NCBI GenBank assembly: GCA_946478305.1
Contig: CAMLBO010000002.1
Location: 85,731-149,730 of the forward strand
DNA from: an uncultured Enterobacterales bacterium
Lineage (GTDB): Bacteria > Pseudomonadota > Gammaproteobacteria > Enterobacterales > Enterobacteriaceae
Direction of reading: 5' to 3'
DNA length: 64,000 nt
A program made the position numbers and the translations under genes. Within the stretch, counting starts at the first letter, position 1. Each line of letters begins with the position of its first letter. The notes under the pieces are model-generated. The model was not told the DNA's origin and did not search any database. It saw only the letters and a list, made by a program, of their open reading frames with translations. Positions 36,716 through 45,303 of this stretch are shown here, piece after piece.

Positions 36716-37588
36716 ATGGCTGACATACCCTCACTCCGCGCACTGCACTATTTCAAACAAGCCGCGTTGTTTGAAAGCTTCAGTCTGGCAGCAGAATCAC
36801 TGAATGTGACGCACAGTGCGGTGAGTCATCAGATAAAGAATCTGGAGGGCTGGTTAGGTACGCCGTTATTTAAACGGGCAGCAGGCCGGGTGTATTTAAC
36901 CCGCGACGGTGAGAAATTAAAAAAATGCTGCGATCAAGTCTTCAGTGAAATAGAAAATACCTGTCGTGAGATTAAATCCCGGCAGGAAAATAACTTAATT
37001 ATCTCCTGCGCTCCGAGTTTTCTGGCGCAATGGTTAATTCCACGTATTAGCCGTTTTTCAGAAAGGCATGAGAATATCGTTCTTACCTTTCAGACCCATA
37101 CCGATGTGCAGCAAATCCACGAACAGCGCACCGATATTCTGATTAAAAGTAACGAAAACCAGCAAACCAGTGAAATTGAATCGACACTTATCACCGTCGA
37201 TTATATCGGACCGGTATGTTCGCCAGGTTTTCGCCACCGCTTCACTTATCAGACCGATTTCTCCACTCTGCCGCTGCTGCACGCCGACACCAAGATTAAC
37301 GCCTGGCAGGAATGGGCTAAAAAGACCCATGCTAAAGGCGATTTTGTTGCAGGCAAACATTTCGACAATCTGACGCTGGCGATCCAGGCGGCGAAAAACG
37401 GGTTGGGGATCATTATGACGCCGCAGATCCTGGTGAAAAAAGAGCTACAGGAAGGCACGGTGATTGCTCCGCTGGGCTTTGCCGAAGTTGATCGCGCCAC
37501 CTACATGTTGGTGAAAAGCGATCGCAGCCATGAGCCGGAGATCAGCGCATTTCGCAGCTGGTTACTGGAAGAGGCCAGCGGTGGCTGA
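36716..37588 (+). CDS. LysR-family regulator, GcvA-like
   Basis: A 290-residue LysR protein. The N-terminal helix-turn-helix has the GcvA type pattern L-R-A-L-H-Y-F-K-Q-A and S-L-N-V-T-H-S-A-V-S-H-Q-I-K-N-L-E. The effector domain (about 92-288) is standard, ending in F-R-S-W-L-L-E-E. It faces away from the PP-loop/Nudix/aminotransferase-like/exporter unit and is the likely regulator of it. An AAGGTG site precedes the start. Confidence 0.88.
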   Translation: MADIPSLRALHYFKQAALFESFSLAAESLNVTHSAVSHQIKNLEGWLGTPLFKRAAGRVYLTRDGEKLKKCCDQVFSEIENTCREIKSRQENNLIISCAPSFLAQWLIPRISRFSERHENIVLTFQTHTDVQQIHEQRTDILIKSNENQQTSEIESTLITVDYIGPVCSPGFRHRFTYQTDFSTLPLLHADTKINAWQEWAKKTHAKGDFVAGKHFDNLTLAIQAAKNGLGIIMTPQILVKKELQEGTVIAPLGFAEVDRATYMLVKSDRSHEPEISAFRSWLLEEASGG

Positions 37589-37611
37589 GCCCGTTTTAAT
37601 CTAAAAACAGC

Positions 37612-37639
37612 AAAAAAAAGCCCCGTCCGAAGACAGGGC
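37612..37639 (-). terminator. terminator of htpG with TTCG tetraloop
   Basis: On the minus strand CCCTGTC and GACGGGG close a stem (one wobble pair) around a TTCG tetraloop, followed by eight T. It lies 18 bases after the htpG stop codon, at the convergent border with the LysR gene. Confidence 0.88.
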
Positions 37640-37657
37640 CTGAGAGGCAAACCGAGC

Positions 37658-39532
37658 TTAGGCTTGCAGCAGTTGGTTCATGCGACGGATAAACAGGTTG
37701 GGATCTTCCAGCGTGCCGCGTTCTGCGAACAATGCCTGATCCAACAGCAGTTCTACCCACTCGCCAAATTGTGCATCGTCGGTCACGTCCGAAGCGCGTT
37801 TTACCAGTGCGTGATCCGGGTTCAGCTCGAAGATATATTTCACTTCTGGCGCTTCCTGACCCGCCGCGGCAAACAGTTTTGCCATCTGGGTCGTCATTTC
37901 ATCAGCGCCAGTGGTGACAATCGCCGGAGTATCGGTCAGACGGTGCGTCAGTCGCACGTCTTTCACACGGTCTGCCAGCAGCGTTTTAACGCGCTCTACA
38001 AACGGCTCCAGCGCCTTCTCCGCTTCTTTCTGCTCTTCGCTCTCTTCGTCGGCCAGTTTATCCAGCGTATCGTCAGCTTTGCTGACAGACTGGAAGACTT
38101 TGCCGTCGAATTCGGTCAGGTAGCTCATCATCCATTCGTCAATGCGATCGGATAACAGCAGGACTTCGATGCCTTTTTTGCGGAACAGCTCCAGGTGCGG
38201 GCTGCTCTTCGCGGCGGCATAGCTGTCTGCGGTGATGTAGTAAATCTTGTCCTGACCTTCCACCATGTTGGCAACGTACTCTTCCAGCGACAATGTCTGG
38301 CTGGAACTGTCGTTACGGGTGCTGGCAAAGCGCAAGAGTTTGGCAATGGTCTCTTTGTTGGCGCCATCTTCTGCCGGGCCCTCTTTCAATACCAGACCGA
38401 ACTGTTGCCAGAACTGCAGGTATTTTTCGTTGTCGTCTTTGGCCAGTTTTTCCAGCATCTGCAGAACGCGTTTAGTCAGTGCACTGCGCAGATTTTGGGT
38501 AATACGGCTGTCTTGCAAAATTTCGCGCGAAACGTTCAGCGGCAGATCGTTTGAATCGATCAGGCCACGAACGAAACGCAGGTAGTTCGGCATAAACTGC
38601 TCGGCTTCGTCCATGATAAATACGCGTTGGACGTACAGTTTCAGGCCATGCTTGTGGTCGCGATTCCACATATCCCACGGTGCCTGGGAAGGAATGTAGA
38701 GCAGGCTGGTGTACTCCTGCTTCCCTTCAACACGGTTGTGGCTCCAGCTCAGTGGGTCGCTGAAGTCATGGGAGATATGTTTGTAGAATTCGACATACTC
38801 TTCGTCGCTCACTTCTGACTTGCCGCGGGTCCACAGGGCTTGCGCCTTGTTGATCTGCTCCCAGGTCACGGTGCCGTCTTCTTCGTTACGGGTTTCAACT
38901 TCAACCGGCAGCGCAATATGATCTGAATATTTGCTGATGATCGAACGCACGCGCCAGTCGTCCAGGAACTCGTCCTGATCTTCACGCAGGTGCAGGGTAA
39001 TTTCAGTACCGCGATCGGCTTTCTCAATATCGGCCAGGGTGTATTCACCTTCACCGGCTGATTCCCAGAACACGCCCTCTTCCGGCGCTGCACCCGCAGC
39101 ACGAGAGCGTACGGTGACTTTATCAGCCACGATAAACGCAGAGTAGAAACCAACACCAAACTGACCAATCAACTGGCTGTCTTTGGCCTGTTCGGAACCG
39201 ACAGACTGGAGGAAGGCTTTAGTGCCAGATTTCGCGATGGTACCGAGATTATCAATCACTTCGTCACGGCTCATACCAATGCCGTTATCGCTCAGTGTCA
39301 GGGTACGTTTTTCTTTATCGAACGACAGACGCACGTGCAGATCGCCATCGCCTTCATACAATTCGGGTTTGGAAAGCGCGCGGAAGCGCAGCTTGTCGGC
39401 GGCATCCGAGGCGTTGGAAATCAGCTCACGCAGAAAAATTTCTTTGTTGGAGTAGAGCGAGTGGATCATCAGATGCAGCAACTGCTTAACTTCAGACTGG
39501 AATCCGCGGGTTTCTTGTCCTTTCATACTCAT
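37658..39532 (-). CDS. htpG: molecular chaperone HtpG (Hsp90)
   Basis: A 624-residue protein, the length of E. coli HtpG. The GHKL ATP-binding parts are N-A-S-D-A-A-D-K-L near 35, D-N-G-I-G-M about 80-85, and [11 protein letters not shown] about 120. The middle and C-terminal dimer domains are complete. The start at 39532 follows GAGG at good spacing; translation from 39526 (M-K-G-Q-E-T) would give the E. coli N-terminus, two residues shorter. A sigma-32 promoter lies upstream. Confidence 0.97.
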   Translation of the reverse strand: MSMKGQETRGFQSEVKQLLHLMIHSLYSNKEIFLRELISNASDAADKLRFRALSKPELYEGDGDLHVRLSFDKEKRTLTLSDNGIGMSRDEVIDNLGTIAKSGTKAFLQSVGSEQAKDSQLIGQFGVGFYSAFIVADKVTVRSRAAGAAPEEGVFWESAGEGEYTLADIEKADRGTEITLHLREDQDEFLDDWRVRSIISKYSDHIALPVEVETRNEEDGTVTWEQINKAQALWTRGKSEVSDEEYVEFYKHISHDFSDPLSWSHNRVEGKQEYTSLLYIPSQAPWDMWNRDHKHGLKLYVQRVFIMDEAEQFMPNYLRFVRGLIDSNDLPLNVSREILQDSRITQNLRSALTKRVLQMLEKLAKDDNEKYLQFWQQFGLVLKEGPAEDGANKETIAKLLRFASTRNDSSSQTLSLEEYVANMVEGQDKIYYITADSYAAAKSSPHLELFRKKGIEVLLLSDRIDEWMMSYLTEFDGKVFQSVSKADDTLDKLADEESEEQKEAEKALEPFVERVKTLLADRVKDVRLTHRLTDTPAIVTTGADEMTTQMAKLFAAAGQEAPEVKYIFELNPDHALVKRASDVTDDAQFGEWVELLLDQALFAERGTLEDPNLFIRRMNQLLQA

Positions 39533-39627
39533 CAAATTACCTCAATCACACTGTTTGATTTGTCATTACGCTGGAAAGCCCGGCCTTATCGGCGGCACGC
39601 TTGCCAAAAAGTAAAACGCTGAGAAGT

Positions 39628-39656
39628 AAATGGGGTTCTAAGATGTGGAATTCAAG
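39628..39656 (-). promoter_or_regulatory. sigma-32 heat-shock promoter of htpG
   Basis: On the minus strand CTTGAA (39651-39656) and CCCCATTT (39628-39635) are 15 bases apart, matching the sigma-32 consensus CTTGAA-N13..15-CCCCATNT exactly at the core positions. It lies about 95 bases upstream of htpG. Confidence 0.92.
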
Positions 39657-39686
39657 AGGAAATAACGGGTTTGGCGGAAAAGTGAA

Positions 39687-39711
39687 CCGACGCGCGCGAA
39701 AAACGCGTCGG
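39687..39711 (-). terminator. stem-loop after recR
   Basis: CCGACGCG and CGCGTCGG form a perfect 8-base stem 12 bases beyond the recR stop. On the minus strand a TTCACTTTTCC stretch follows, so this is a probable terminator of the dnaX-ybaB-recR unit. Confidence 0.6.
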
Positions 39712-39722
39712 AGCAGAGCAAA

Positions 39723-40328
39723 TCAGAACTTGAAAGGATGACGCCCCGCCAACGAATGCGACAGCGTGGTGCCATCAACCATCTCCAGCTCGCCGCCTAC
39801 CGGTACGCCATGAGCAATACGGCTGGCCATGACGCCATACTGGCCGCACATTTCAGCGATATAGTTCGCCGTGGCATCACCTTCAACCGTCGGGTTTGTC
39901 GCCAGAATGACCTCTTTCATGCTTTCGCTGGCAAGACGGTGTTCAAGGCGATCCAAGCCGATATCATCAGGGCCAATGCCGTCCATTGGAGACAAGTGGC
40001 CCATCAATACAAAATAACGGCCGGAAAACTGACCGGTTTGTTCTACCGCATGAATATCCGCCGGGCTTTCTACCACACAAATCTGCCCATTCTCTTTACG
40101 CCGTGGGTTGGCGCAAATTGTACAGATTTCCTGTTCGGTAAAAGTACGGCAATCAGCACAGTGGCCGATTTCTGACATCGCACGCGTTAATGACTGCGCC
40201 AGCCGCATTCCGCCGCTGCGATCCCGCTGCAGCAGCTGGAAAGCCATACGCTGCGCCGATTTCGGACCAACGCCCGGCAGGCAGCGCAACGCCTCCATTA
40301 GTGATTCAAGGAGAGGGCTGGTTTGCAT
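39723..40328 (-). CDS. recR: recombination mediator RecR
   Basis: A 201-residue protein, the same length as E. coli RecR. It has a helix-hairpin-helix start ([11 protein letters not shown]), a Cys4 zinc site C-x2-C...C-x2-C (about 57-72), and a Toprim domain with V-V-E-S-P-A-D (about 83-90). It works with RecF and RecO to load RecA. Its start codon overlaps the ybaB stop by one base (TGATG). Confidence 0.97.
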   Translation of the reverse strand: MQTSPLLESLMEALRCLPGVGPKSAQRMAFQLLQRDRSGGMRLAQSLTRAMSEIGHCADCRTFTEQEICTICANPRRKENGQICVVESPADIHAVEQTGQFSGRYFVLMGHLSPMDGIGPDDIGLDRLEHRLASESMKEVILATNPTVEGDATANYIAEMCGQYGVMASRIAHGVPVGGELEMVDGTTLSHSLAGRHPFKF

Positions 40329-40657
40329 CAGAATGGCATCTTAAAGCCCGGTGGCAACTGCATGCCGCCCGAAACGGTAGCCATTTTTTCTTTCTGGGTC
40401 TCTTCGATGCGACGTGCAGCATCATTGAAGGCCGCAGCTACCAGATCTTCCAGCATGTCTTTATCATCTTCCAGCAGGCTTGGGTCAATTTCCACGCGAC
40501 GGCAGTTATGCGCGCCATTGATAGTGACTTTAACCATACCTGCGCCAGATTCGCCAGTGACTTCTAACTGGGCGATTTCTGCCTGAACCTGCTGCATTTT
40601 TTCCTGCATTTGCTGGGCCTGTTTCATCAGGTTACCAATGCCGCCTTTTCCAAACAT
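40328..40657 (-). CDS. ybaB: nucleoid-associated protein YbaB/EbfC
   Basis: A 109-residue protein nearly identical to E. coli YbaB: a Gly-rich start, a glutamine-rich helix (residues 10-30) and the G-E-S-G-A-G-M-V core. It is a dimer that binds DNA. The start at 40657 gives the usual M-F-G-K-G; an ATG two codons earlier is possible. It lies between dnaX and recR in the standard operon. Confidence 0.96.
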   Translation of the reverse strand: MFGKGGIGNLMKQAQQMQEKMQQVQAEIAQLEVTGESGAGMVKVTINGAHNCRRVEIDPSLLEDDKDMLEDLVAAAFNDAARRIEETQKEKMATVSGGMQLPPGFKMPF

Positions 40658-40699
40658 AATCATCTCTCTTTGTGTCGAGCCGCAGGGTCATTGCGGCGT

Positions 40700-42643
40700 T
40701 TAAACGGGGCGAATACTCTCTTCATCTAGCTCTGCGTCAAAGAAACGTCGCAGGGTCTGAATGTTATTATCCGCAATAATGGACTGACGCGCCTGCGTCA
40801 GCCTTTCTTCATAAATGGCCTGTCGCCACTCCAGCGGCGTTTTGACCGCCAGATTATCATCTTCCAGCACGGTCAGTTCAACCGGCATCTGATGCAGCAT
40901 TGACAGAGCCTCCGCCAGCACTTTCTGTGCAGACGGTGAATTCAGATGGCGCTGTGAAGGGCGCAAGTGCAGACAAATTTTTCCGGGCTCAGGCTTTTCG
41001 CACCAGGCATTAAGCGCCAGTTGCTGCACCAGCTTTGGCATCACCATCTGATTGATTTCTGCCGCCCAGTTATCCCGTTCGGTGGCTTCAATCGCCAGGC
41101 GCGCGGCAAGCTCCGGGGATTTTTCATGTTCCAGTGCAGTACGTAGCGCTTTGGGCGTCGTCACCGGCTCTGGCGCTTCATCCGGTTCATTCAGCGCTTT
41201 CCAGCGATAAGCTTCTTCCTTCACTGGCTGTTCAGGCTGTTTGTCTTTGCGGGCGGAGGCCTGCGTTTGCACTCGCTCAGTCACTGAGGCAAGACGCTCC
41301 AGAGCTGAGTTTGCCGGCCGCGCTTTTCCTGGCGCCGCCGGCTCAGCTTTTTTTGGGGTAGTGTTTCCCTGCTGCCTGAGTAACTGCGTGCGCGCCTGTA
41401 AAAGCTGGGCCGTGGCATCCGGTATTCCCGGCTGAGGGCCCCCTTGTGGTGGCGGAGCCTCTTGCCGGGCGGTTCGCGTCGTGGGCTCGGCCGCCGGAGC
41501 GACAAATGCTTGCGGTAACACTGCCTGAACAGGCACCGCCGGTTCAGCAATAAAGACTTTAGGGTGGAAGGCCAGCGCGCGCAGGAGGGTCATTTCGACT
41601 CCCATACGCTTGTCCGGCGCGTAGGCCAGCTCTTTGCGGCCAATCAACAGAGTTTGATAATAGAGCTGGACATCAGCGGGGGGGATCACCCGGGCCAGCT
41701 CACGCAGACGTTGTTCAATGGCGGCGTAATGGTTATCGAGTACGGTCGGCAGCAGTTGCACCATCGCAATACGGTGCAGCAAGGCCAGCGTCTCTACCAG
41801 CAGGTTCTCCCAGTCGACGCCGCGCGAGGCGGCCTGTTCAACCTGCGCCATCATCTGTGCGCCATCGGCACTGACCAGCGCTTCAAGCATGGCCAGCGGT
41901 TGTTCGTCGTCCAGTGTTCCGAGCATCTGCGCGACGGTTTCGGTGGTGACAGCGCCCTGCCCCATGGCAATGGCCTGATCGGTGAGGCTTAAGCCATCAC
42001 GCATACTGCCGTCAGCCGCGCGCGCCAACAGCTGCAGGGCGCGCGGTTCGCTGTTGATTTGCTCGGCGGTCAACACCCGCTCAAGCTGATGGCGAATCTG
42101 TTCCACATCCAGCGCTTTCAGATGGAATTGCAGGCAACGGGATAAAATGGTCACCGGCAGCTTTTGCGGATCGGTGGTCGCCAGCAGGAATTTTACGTGT
42201 GAAGGCGGCTCTTCCAGCGTTTTTAACAGCGCATTGAAGCTGTGGCGCGAGAGCATGTGCACTTCATCGATCAGATAAACTTTGAAACGGCCACGGGCAG
42301 GCGCGTACTGCACGTTGTCGAGCAATTCGCGTGTATCTTCAACTTTAGTACGGGAGGCGGCATCGATTTCAATCAAATCAACAAAACGGCCTTGTTCGAT
42401 TTCACGGCAGTTGTCGCATACGCCGCACGGCGTAGAGGTGATGCCGGTTTCACAGTTCAGACCTTTCGCCAGCAGGCGTGCAATGGAGGTTTTACCTACA
42501 CCACGTGTGCCGGAAAACAGATAGGCGTGATGAATGCGTCCGAGCGAGAGGCCATTAGCCAGCGCGGTCAGCACATGTTCCTGTCCGACAACGTCGGCGA
42601 AAGTTTGGGGGCGCCACTTACGGGCCAGAACCTGATAGCTCAT
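40700..42643 (-). CDS. dnaX: DNA polymerase III tau/gamma subunit
   Basis: The full reading frame of 647 residues is tau (643 in E. coli). Walker A G-T-R-G-V-G-K-T-S is at 45-53, the zinc cysteines are Cys64, 73, 76 and 79, and the sensor/SRC region is present (I-L-S-R-C). After residue about 385 comes the variable Pro/Gln/Ala-rich linker, then the tau-specific C-terminal domains. A programmed -1 frameshift at 41348-41354 gives the short gamma form. Clamp loader and polymerase tether. It heads the dnaX-ybaB-recR operon. Confidence 0.97.
   Translation of the reverse strand: MSYQVLARKWRPQTFADVVGQEHVLTALANGLSLGRIHHAYLFSGTRGVGKTSIARLLAKGLNCETGITSTPCGVCDNCREIEQGRFVDLIEIDAASRTKVEDTRELLDNVQYAPARGRFKVYLIDEVHMLSRHSFNALLKTLEEPPSHVKFLLATTDPQKLPVTILSRCLQFHLKALDVEQIRHQLERVLTAEQINSEPRALQLLARAADGSMRDGLSLTDQAIAMGQGAVTTETVAQMLGTLDDEQPLAMLEALVSADGAQMMAQVEQAASRGVDWENLLVETLALLHRIAMVQLLPTVLDNHYAAIEQRLRELARVIPPADVQLYYQTLLIGRKELAYAPDKRMGVEMTLLRALAFHPKVFIAEPAVPVQAVLPQAFVAPAAEPTTRTARQEAPPPQGGPQPGIPDATAQLLQARTQLLRQQGNTTPKKAEPAAPGKARPANSALERLASVTERVQTQASARKDKQPEQPVKEEAYRWKALNEPDEAPEPVTTPKALRTALEHEKSPELAARLAIEATERDNWAAEINQMVMPKLVQQLALNAWCEKPEPGKICLHLRPSQRHLNSPSAQKVLAEALSMLHQMPVELTVLEDDNLAVKTPLEWRQAIYEERLTQARQSIIADNNIQTLRRFFDAELDEESIRPV
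41304..41354 (-). other. dnaX: programmed -1 frameshift signal for DnaX gamma
   Basis: On the minus strand a slippery A-AAA-AAA heptamer (41348-41354) lies in frame at residues Lys431-Lys432. After a -1 slip the next codons are AGC and then TGA (41345-41343), so gamma would be 433 residues (431 in E. coli). Directly downstream GCTGAG (41347-41342) can pair with CTCAGC (41309-41304) and CCGGC with GCCGG, a stimulator stem-loop as in E. coli. Confidence 0.88.
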
Positions 42644-42896
42644 TAAGACTTCATCGTTGATTTATAATGAATAGTTTGGAGATACAACCAGCAAAAAACT
42701 CTGCATTTCTGTATCCGCGATGATCTACATTGTGACACATCCGCTGTTCAGGGTAAGCATAACTGCACCAACGTTTAGCCGCTACCACCATATAGTGTAA
42801 CAGCACGCCCGCCGCCATTCCTATAACTTTGCATGTAGCCTTCAGGCCTTTCCCCAAAGTCTGACCGAGGTTGCACATCAACAAAAGGCATTGACA
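42644..42896. other. upstream region of dnaX
   Basis: About 250 bases that should hold the dnaX promoter (minus) and, if real, the promoter of the small plus-strand gene at 42897. An open frame on the minus strand up to 42938 has no ribosome-binding site and looks like a shadow. No repeat is evident. Confidence 0.4.
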
Positions 42897-43109
42897 ATGA
42901 AGGTGATCGGGACATCCCAGGAAGACGCCGACACACAAACGGTGCGACAGATTGCCTTGATGAGCAAAATGGCCGGGGCGGGTTTACATCACATTGGCGA
43001 CACAGGATATATGGGGATTGCCTTGCCGGTGAATATCATGGCTTACAGCATCGCGATTCGGGGTGTCCGTCATACCTATACGCGTATGGCCAGATCAGTG
43101 GCGCGCTGA
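42897..43109 (+). CDS. small hypothetical protein, 70 aa
   Basis: A possible 70-residue protein between dnaX and apt. ATG 42897 has AAAGG about 9 bases before it. Codon choice is similar to neighbouring genes, with a Gly/Ala/His-rich middle and a basic ending (R-x-x-R-H-T-Y-T-R-M-A-R). No signal peptide. A hairpin follows 8 bases after the stop. I do not recognise the family, and E. coli has no annotated gene at this point that I recall. The size makes a chance frame possible. Confidence 0.45.
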   Translation: MKVIGTSQEDADTQTVRQIALMSKMAGAGLHHIGDTGYMGIALPVNIMAYSIAIRGVRHTYTRMARSVAR

Positions 43110-43116
43110 AGGCTAA

Positions 43117-43147
43117 TCCAGCCTCCCCTGAGCAGGTGAGGCTGGTT
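43117..43147. terminator. stem-loop between apt and the small gene
   Basis: CCAGCCTC (43118-43125) pairs with GAGGCTGG (43138-43145), with the stem extended by CC/GG pairs around one mismatch. It is near the ends of two convergent genes and has only short T runs on both sides. Confidence 0.55.
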
Positions 43148-43151
43148 TGAA

Positions 43152-43709
43152 TCAATGGCCGGCGAAGGAAACCAGGCTATAGCAATTGATATTCAGATTG
43201 TTCAAACGCTGCTCACCGCCGAGCTCTGGCAGATTAATAATAAATGCGGCGTCGGTAACTTCACCCCCCAAACGGCGGATCAATTTGGCAGTCGCTTCGA
43301 TGGTCCCGCCGGTAGCCAGCAGGTCATCGACAACGAGGATTTTTTCACCTGGCTTGATAGCGTCGGTGTGAATTTCCAGGCTGTCGGTGCCGTATTCCAG
43401 CTCGTAGCTTTCGCTGAGCGTAGCGCGTGGCAGCTTGCCAGGCTTACGTACGGGAACAAAGCCCACTCCCAGCGCCAGAGCGACGGGCGCACCAAACAGG
43501 AAACCGCGTGCTTCAGTACCTACGACTTTGGTTACCCCTGCGTCACGGTAGCGGTCAGCCAGTAACTGGATACTGGCGGCGTAAGCCTCCGGGTTTTCCA
43601 GCAAGCTGGTCACATCACGGAACAGAATACCCGGCTTCGGGTAGTCAGGAATGGTTTTGATGCTGCTTTTGATAAACTCTAGCTGCTGTGTGGAAGCTGT
43701 CGCTGTCAT
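43152..43709 (-). CDS. apt: adenine phosphoribosyltransferase
   Basis: A 185-residue type I phosphoribosyltransferase (183 in E. coli). The PRPP motif is [11 protein letters not shown] (about 124-134), and the N-terminal [12 protein letters not shown] and G-T-E-A-R-G-F motifs are complete. It salvages adenine to AMP. In this window adenine deaminase and a purine permease are encoded further on, so adenine has two fates in this cell. Confidence 0.97.
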   Translation of the reverse strand: MTATASTQQLEFIKSSIKTIPDYPKPGILFRDVTSLLENPEAYAASIQLLADRYRDAGVTKVVGTEARGFLFGAPVALALGVGFVPVRKPGKLPRATLSESYELEYGTDSLEIHTDAIKPGEKILVVDDLLATGGTIEATAKLIRRLGGEVTDAAFIINLPELGGEQRLNNLNINCYSLVSFAGH

Positions 43710-43892
43710 AGTAATTGCCTGATAAAGCTGCTGTTCATACTTAAACGCGGGCGGTCAAAACGTCCCCCGCTGGGCCAATGCATACTGGCTGTTTAAGGAA
43801 GGAAAATGGGCGCGTAACGCTGTACGCGAGATGCCCAAATCTATGCAAAGCCGCCCTAAAAAGCAACCCGCAGCCGGACATGATCGCCTGTT

Positions 43893-44261
43893 TTATTGCT
43901 TCAGGTCAACCACTGGCAGGCGCCACATCATAATCAGCAAAGCAATCATCATGCACAGCAACAAAATACGTACCCACCAAAGCGGGACAAAATAGAGAGA
44001 AACGGCGAAAGTGGCCACGATCACCATCACCGCCTTGCTTTTAGCCCCGGGCGGTAAGGCACGGTGTGCCTGCCAGTGGCGCAGATAGCTGCCAAACCAT
44101 GAACGGTAAAGCAACCAGTAGTGAAATCGCGGTGATGAACGGGCAAAACACCAGGCCGCCAGCAGCAGAAAGGGCGTAGTAGGCAGCAAAGGCAATACCA
44201 CACCGAGGGTCGCCAGTACGACGGCCAGCCAGCCGAGAATAATCAGTAATAGACGTTTCAT
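43893..44261 (-). CDS. ybaN: inner-membrane protein YbaN (DUF454)
   Basis: A 122-residue DUF454 protein (125 in E. coli). The signature G-V-V-L-P-L-L-P-T-T-P-F-L-L-L-A-A-W-C-F is intact, then S-P-R-F-H-Y-W-L-L and two C-terminal hydrophobic segments. Three to four membrane spans, function unknown. The start at 44261 follows GGGAG; the longer frame to 44339 would overlap upstream control of priC. Confidence 0.93.
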   Translation of the reverse strand: MKRLLLIILGWLAVVLATLGVVLPLLPTTPFLLLAAWCFARSSPRFHYWLLYRSWFGSYLRHWQAHRALPPGAKSKAVMVIVATFAVSLYFVPLWWVRILLLCMMIALLIMMWRLPVVDLKQ

Positions 44262-44405
44262 GCCACTCCCTGCATCACCTTGCGGCCATATCACCCGGCG
44301 AAGAATCAGCAGTGTAGACAAGTCGGCAGCGGCTGCCAAATCCCCTACGCCTTGTTTCTGTTGGTGTACAGGTTAAGCTAGGCGCGTCGATACCGGAGAA
44401 ACCCT

Positions 44406-44942
44406 GTGAGCACTGAACAAATATTGCATGCCCTTAACCAGCAAATTGAGACGCTGGCTGGCGAGATTGAACCCATCGGCCATGTGTCTGCACAACAGGC
44501 CCGCTTCGACGTGGCGTTGTTTGCCACCAAAGGGACCCGTCTGCGCGACTATCTGGCTGAGATCCGCCAAAACCTCAGCCAGTTAAATCAGGTAGTGAAG
44601 GAGAAGCGCCAGGCGCAGGTCGCCTTTGTGGCCGAGCGACTGATTTCTCAGATAACAGCCCTGCAGCGTGAATTGGCGACGCAGGCCCTGCGTAAAAACA
44701 ATCAAACGCCAGAACGTAAAAGTCATGACAACTACACCCGGCTGGCTGAACATCAGCAGTTCGAACGCCGACTGATAGGCATGATTCAGGATAGGGAGAG
44801 TACGCTCGGCCAGCTTGCTACCTTTAGCGATCAACAGCGGGTACAAAAAGAGCTGGCAGCGCTGGAAGGCCGCCTGATGAGATGCCGGCAGGCGCTGGCC
44901 AAGATAGAGCGGCAGATTGAGCGTCAGGAAAAAGGTTTTTGA
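44406..44942 (+). CDS. priC: primosomal replication protein PriC
   Basis: A 178-residue all-helical protein (175 in E. coli PriC), with the F-D-x-x-L-F pattern near residue 36, an R-L-x-D-Y-L stretch and basic C-terminal helix (I-E-R-Q-I-E-R-Q-E-K). It reloads DnaB at abandoned forks with single-strand gaps on the leading strand. It is divergent from ybaN and upstream of rsmS, as in E. coli. Confidence 0.93.
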   Translation: MSTEQILHALNQQIETLAGEIEPIGHVSAQQARFDVALFATKGTRLRDYLAEIRQNLSQLNQVVKEKRQAQVAFVAERLISQITALQRELATQALRKNNQTPERKSHDNYTRLAEHQQFERRLIGMIQDRESTLGQLATFSDQQRVQKELAALEGRLMRCRQALAKIERQIERQEKGF

Positions 44943-45045
44943 ATGTTTATCACAACTTTTGAAAACGGTGGCTCAGAGAGCGTTATTTGTAACTATAATC
45001 AATCTCTGATCTTTACATCGCACTCAATTATGAACGTTGGCTTCC

Positions 45046-45219
45046 ATGTCTGTTGAAAATGCCCCACCCGAGCTACAGCTCGCCGTTGATTTAATCTACC
45101 TGCTTGAGTGCAATGAAATTGCCCCTGAGACGGCCCTGGCTGCGCTTGAAATAGTACGTCGCGATTACCAGGAAAAGCTTAAAGGCAGTAAAAATACGTT
45201 ATCAATAAGTTACTTATAA
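45046..45219 (+). CDS. rsmS: pleiotropic regulatory protein RsmS (YbaM)
   Basis: A 57-residue acidic helical protein like E. coli YbaM (53). The blocks [17 protein letters not shown] and L-E-I-V-R-R-D-Y are shared. The family name comes from a regulator of secondary metabolism in Pectobacterium; the mechanism is not clear. The ATG at 45046 is chosen over a TTG three codons earlier. Confidence 0.9.
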   Translation: MSVENAPPELQLAVDLIYLLECNEIAPETALAALEIVRRDYQEKLKGSKNTLSISYL

Positions 45220-45265
45220 CGCTTTACTCATCACTTCCCGACTGTCCCGCACTGGCGGTGAAACG

Positions 45266-45291
45266 CAGGGAATGTCGCCTCTCATTCCCTG
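45266..45291. terminator. hairpin between rsmS and mscK
   Basis: CAGGGAATG and CATTCCCTG form a perfect 9-base stem with an 8-base loop between two convergent genes. No T tract is next to it. Confidence 0.45.
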
Positions 45292-45303
45292 TCATTAACG
45301 TGG

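Noticed and set aside
41348..41354. A7 run in dnaX as sequencing error or frameshift mutation
   Set aside because: The full frame continues into a conserved tau C-terminus, and the run with its stem-loop is the known frameshift signal.
41564..41992. 142-aa frame antisense to dnaX
   Set aside because: Lies fully inside dnaX; composition follows the complement of dnaX codons.
42651..42938. 95-aa minus-strand frame upstream of dnaX
   Set aside because: Cys-rich irregular text, no ribosome-binding site, and it covers the dnaX promoter region.
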